64,000 bases of DNA from Desulfosporosinus sp. HMP52 (GTDB taxonomy: Bacteria > Bacillota > Desulfitobacteriia > Desulfitobacteriales > Desulfitobacteriaceae): the NCBI RefSeq assembly GCF_000765145.1, contig NZ_JMGA01000031.1:1-64000 (forward strand), written 5' to 3'. Under the pieces are notes generated by a model. The model did no database searches and was not told where the DNA came from. It saw nothing but the letters and a program-made list of their open reading frames with translations. Shown in pieces: positions 62,130-64,000 of the stretch (positions are counted from its first letter, which is position 1; each line of letters starts with the position of its first letter). The position numbers were made by a program, and so were the translations under genes.

Positions 62130-63269
62130 TTAGGAAAGACGATTCTTAAAGTCTTCATAGCCAAATTGCTTAACGACTTTAATTCCTTCCTCTTCATTAT
62201 ATAATACAATCGAGGGCAGATTAACCCCATTGAACATATTATTCTTCACCATAGTATAGTGTGCCATGTCACAAAAAACAAGCCTATCCCCAGATTTTAA
62301 TGGCTGTTTGAATGAATAATCACCAATGATATCACCAGCTAGGCAAGTATGTCCACCAAGTCTATAGGTATAAGAATACTCCTCCGGCTTTCCGGCATCA
62401 ATAATCTTTGGTCTGTAGGGCATTTCCAGCACATCGGGCATATGACAAGCGGCAGAGGTATCTAAAATGGCAATTTTCATTCCGTTGTCTACAATGTCCA
62501 GAACTTTAGCAACCAAAAATCCAGTGTCTAAAGCAACGGCTTCACCAGGTTCCAAGTAGACTTCTACGCCATATTTGTCCTGGAAGTACTTTATTGAACG
62601 GACTAAGGTTTCAATATCATAATCAGGTCTGGTAATATGATGCCCTCCACCGAAATTCAGCCACTTCATTTTTTTGATATACTGACCAAACTTCTGGTCA
62701 ACTACCCGAATGGTTCGCTCCAGGGTATCCGAATTCTGCTCACACATGGTATGAAAATGAAGCCCTTCAAGGCCCTCTAATTCCTCTGGCCGGAAATTTG
62801 CTAAGGTCACACCCAGTCTGGAATTTTGATAACAAGGATCATAGATCGGGGTCTCTATCTCTGAGTATTCCGGATTGATACGTATTCCACAGCTTATGGA
62901 TTTAGTAGATTGGTTTTTCACTTTATCTTTAAATCTATTCCATTGATCGAAAGAATTAAAGGAAATGTGATCACAATAACTCATGATTTCCTCGAATTCT
63001 TCTTCTATATAAGCTGGGGCATAAATATGAACTTCTTTCCCCATTTCTTCATAGCCCAGCCTGGCTTCAAATAACGAGCTTGAGGTTACACCCGTCAGAT
63101 ATTTACTGGCCAGTGGAAATAAGGAATACATGGAAAAACCTTTTTGAGCAAGGAGAATCTTACAGCCTGTTCGTTCTTGCACGGACTTCAAGATTTCCAG
63201 ATTCCTTAAGAATAGTCTTTCATCAACTATATAGCAGGGTGTGGGCAGGGCCTTGATGTCGATGTCCAT
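62130..63269 (-). CDS. nspC: Carboxynorspermidine/carboxyspermidine decarboxylase
   Basis: A 379-residue alanine-racemase-fold PLP decarboxylase. The PLP lysine is Lys43 in LLAQKGFSMYS; HFHTMCEQN, NFGGGHH and LEPGEAVA bind the cofactor phosphate; DTSAACHMPDVLE holds the C-terminal catalytic Cys. It removes CO2 from carboxy(nor)spermidine, the last step of the spermidine route that avoids decarboxylated SAM. It starts 9 bp after the dehydrogenase gene. Confidence 0.95.
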   Translation of the reverse strand: MDIDIKALPTPCYIVDERLFLRNLEILKSVQERTGCKILLAQKGFSMYSLFPLASKYLTGVTSSSLFEARLGYEEMGKEVHIYAPAYIEEEFEEIMSYCDHISFNSFDQWNRFKDKVKNQSTKSISCGIRINPEYSEIETPIYDPCYQNSRLGVTLANFRPEELEGLEGLHFHTMCEQNSDTLERTIRVVDQKFGQYIKKMKWLNFGGGHHITRPDYDIETLVRSIKYFQDKYGVEVYLEPGEAVALDTGFLVAKVLDIVDNGMKIAILDTSAACHMPDVLEMPYRPKIIDAGKPEEYSYTYRLGGHTCLAGDIIGDYSFKQPLKSGDRLVFCDMAHYTMVKNNMFNGVNLPSIVLYNEEEGIKVVKQFGYEDFKNRLS

Positions 63270-63278
63270 TAATTCACC

Positions 63279-64000
63279 TCAATCTAGCAAGGTTGGCGAG
63301 AAATCTTCCTGCCAGGGCAAACCGCATTTATTTAAGGCTTCCATGAAGGGATCCGGATCAAATTCTTCCACATTGAAGACACCGGGTTTTTTCCAAATTC
63401 CTTTGAGCATCAGCATTGCCCCGATCATCGCCGGAACACCGGTTGTATAAGAGATGGCTTGAGAACCAACCTCAGCATAACACTCTTGATGATCACAGAC
63501 GTTATAAACATAGTAAGTTCTAGGCTTACCATCTTTAGTTCCTTGAATAATGCAACCAATATTAGTCTTCCCTTTAGTTCTGGGGCCCAGGGAAGCCGGA
63601 TCAGGCAGCACTGCTTTTAAGAACTGCAAGGGAATAATTTGTTGTCCCTCAAAATTTATCGGCTCAATGGAGGTCATGCCCACATTCTCCAAAACCCGCA
63701 GGTGATTGATGTAATTGTCTGAGAATGTCATCCAGAATCTAATCTTTTTTATCCCCTTGATATTGATGGCTAGGGATTCTAGTTCTTCATGATATAACAG
63801 GTAAATGTTCTTAGGGCCTATTTGGGGCAGATCATATTCTTTTTTCACTGCCAGAGGTTCAGTCTCAATCCAGGAACCATTTTCATAGTATCTGCCGTTG
63901 GCCGTGATTTCTCGGATATTAATCTCAGGATTGAAATTGGTGGCAAAGGGATAACCGTGATCCCCGGCATTGGCATCGACGATATCAATGGTATGGATTT
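63279..64000 (-). CDS. Carboxynorspermidine dehydrogenase (saccharopine dehydrogenase-like), partial
   Basis: The frame stays open to the window edge, so the N-terminal part with the NAD domain is missing. The visible 240 residues (TIDIVDANAGDHGYPFATNFNP, YLLYHEELESLA, NVCDHQECYAEVGSQAISYTTGVP) match carboxy(nor)spermidine dehydrogenases of the LYS9 type, which join aspartate semialdehyde and a diamine. The internal Met near 63848 is not a start. Coupled to nspC with a 9-bp gap. Confidence 0.92.
   Translation of the reverse strand, partial: IHTIDIVDANAGDHGYPFATNFNPEINIREITANGRYYENGSWIETEPLAVKKEYDLPQIGPKNIYLLYHEELESLAINIKGIKKIRFWMTFSDNYINHLRVLENVGMTSIEPINFEGQQIIPLQFLKAVLPDPASLGPRTKGKTNIGCIIQGTKDGKPRTYYVYNVCDHQECYAEVGSQAISYTTGVPAMIGAMLMLKGIWKKPGVFNVEEFDPDPFMEALNKCGLPWQEDFSPTLLD

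Noticed and set aside
1-64000. tRNA genes (GGTTCGA-type T-loops)
   Set aside because: Matches such as those near 13510 and 14505 lie in the flavin reductase gene and have no cloverleaf around them.

Overview
The window looks like the chromosome of an anaerobic, spore-forming, low-to-mid GC Firmicute of the Peptococcaceae type (Desulfosporosinus or Desulfitobacterium-like). Pointers are strong Gram-positive ribosome binding sites, a GerMN sporulation lipoprotein, two tungsten-type aldehyde:ferredoxin oxidoreductases, a hybrid cluster protein, a Tat-exported molybdopterin oxidoreductase with FeS and NrfD subunits, a class III polyhydroxyalkanoate synthase and the carboxynorspermidine route to spermidine. 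The genus is an inference from gene content, not from a marker gene. I saw no rRNA, tRNA, CRISPR array, prophage or intact transposase.

Layout. 1-2.5 kb: single genes (hot-dog thioesterase, DUF89, DUF2695, HD hydrolase). 2.55-5.8 kb: a PHA operon on the minus strand (small SH3-like ORF, phaE, phaC, acetoacetyl-CoA reductase) closed by a good terminator. 6.0-16.1 kb: a ten-gene minus-strand cluster with several overlapping genes: Xre regulator, UbiA prenyltransferase, FeS old-yellow-enzyme reductase, acyl carrier protein, alpha-oxoamine synthase, lipid kinase, ThiL-like kinase, ketosynthase, extended SDR and radical SAM/SPASM protein. I cannot match it to a known pathway; it is the best candidate for an undescribed system (an acyl-ACP-derived amino-lipid or prenylated product). 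16-22.8 kb: transporters and small redox genes (TSUP, DedA, lipoprotein carbonic anhydrase, tetraheme NapC/NirT cytochrome, Ni/Co exporter, C_GCAxxG_C_C protein, Toprim protein, enoyl-CoA hydratase). 22.9-24.7 kb: a FeS plus cytochrome b pair without a catalytic subunit. 24.9-28.3 kb: an ehuBCDA-type ectoine ABC transporter behind a leader that looks like a transcription attenuator. 28.4-34.6 kb: M23 peptidase, a YhaN/YhaO (SbcCD-like) pair in which both partners have lost catalytic motifs, and a GerMN lipoprotein.

34.8-43.1 kb: LapA protein, cupin, Fpg-like glycosylase, a thioredoxin fold without CxxC, and two AOR loci, one with a MoaD-like protein and one with a four-cluster ferredoxin. 43.0-45.0 kb: four copies of a ~238-bp palindromic repeat around a small gene and a superoxide dismutase. 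45.0-51.4 kb: three-subunit molybdopterin oxidoreductase and hcp, both with CRP/FNR-like sites upstream. 51.5-55.8 kb: YbjQ protein, a 30-residue peptide gene with its own promoter and terminator, a permease, and an SdpI/ArsR pair with two matched operators. 55.9-64 kb: housekeeping genes (threonine aldolase, rlmN, gap-pyk, carboxynorspermidine decarboxylase and dehydrogenase, the last cut by the window edge).
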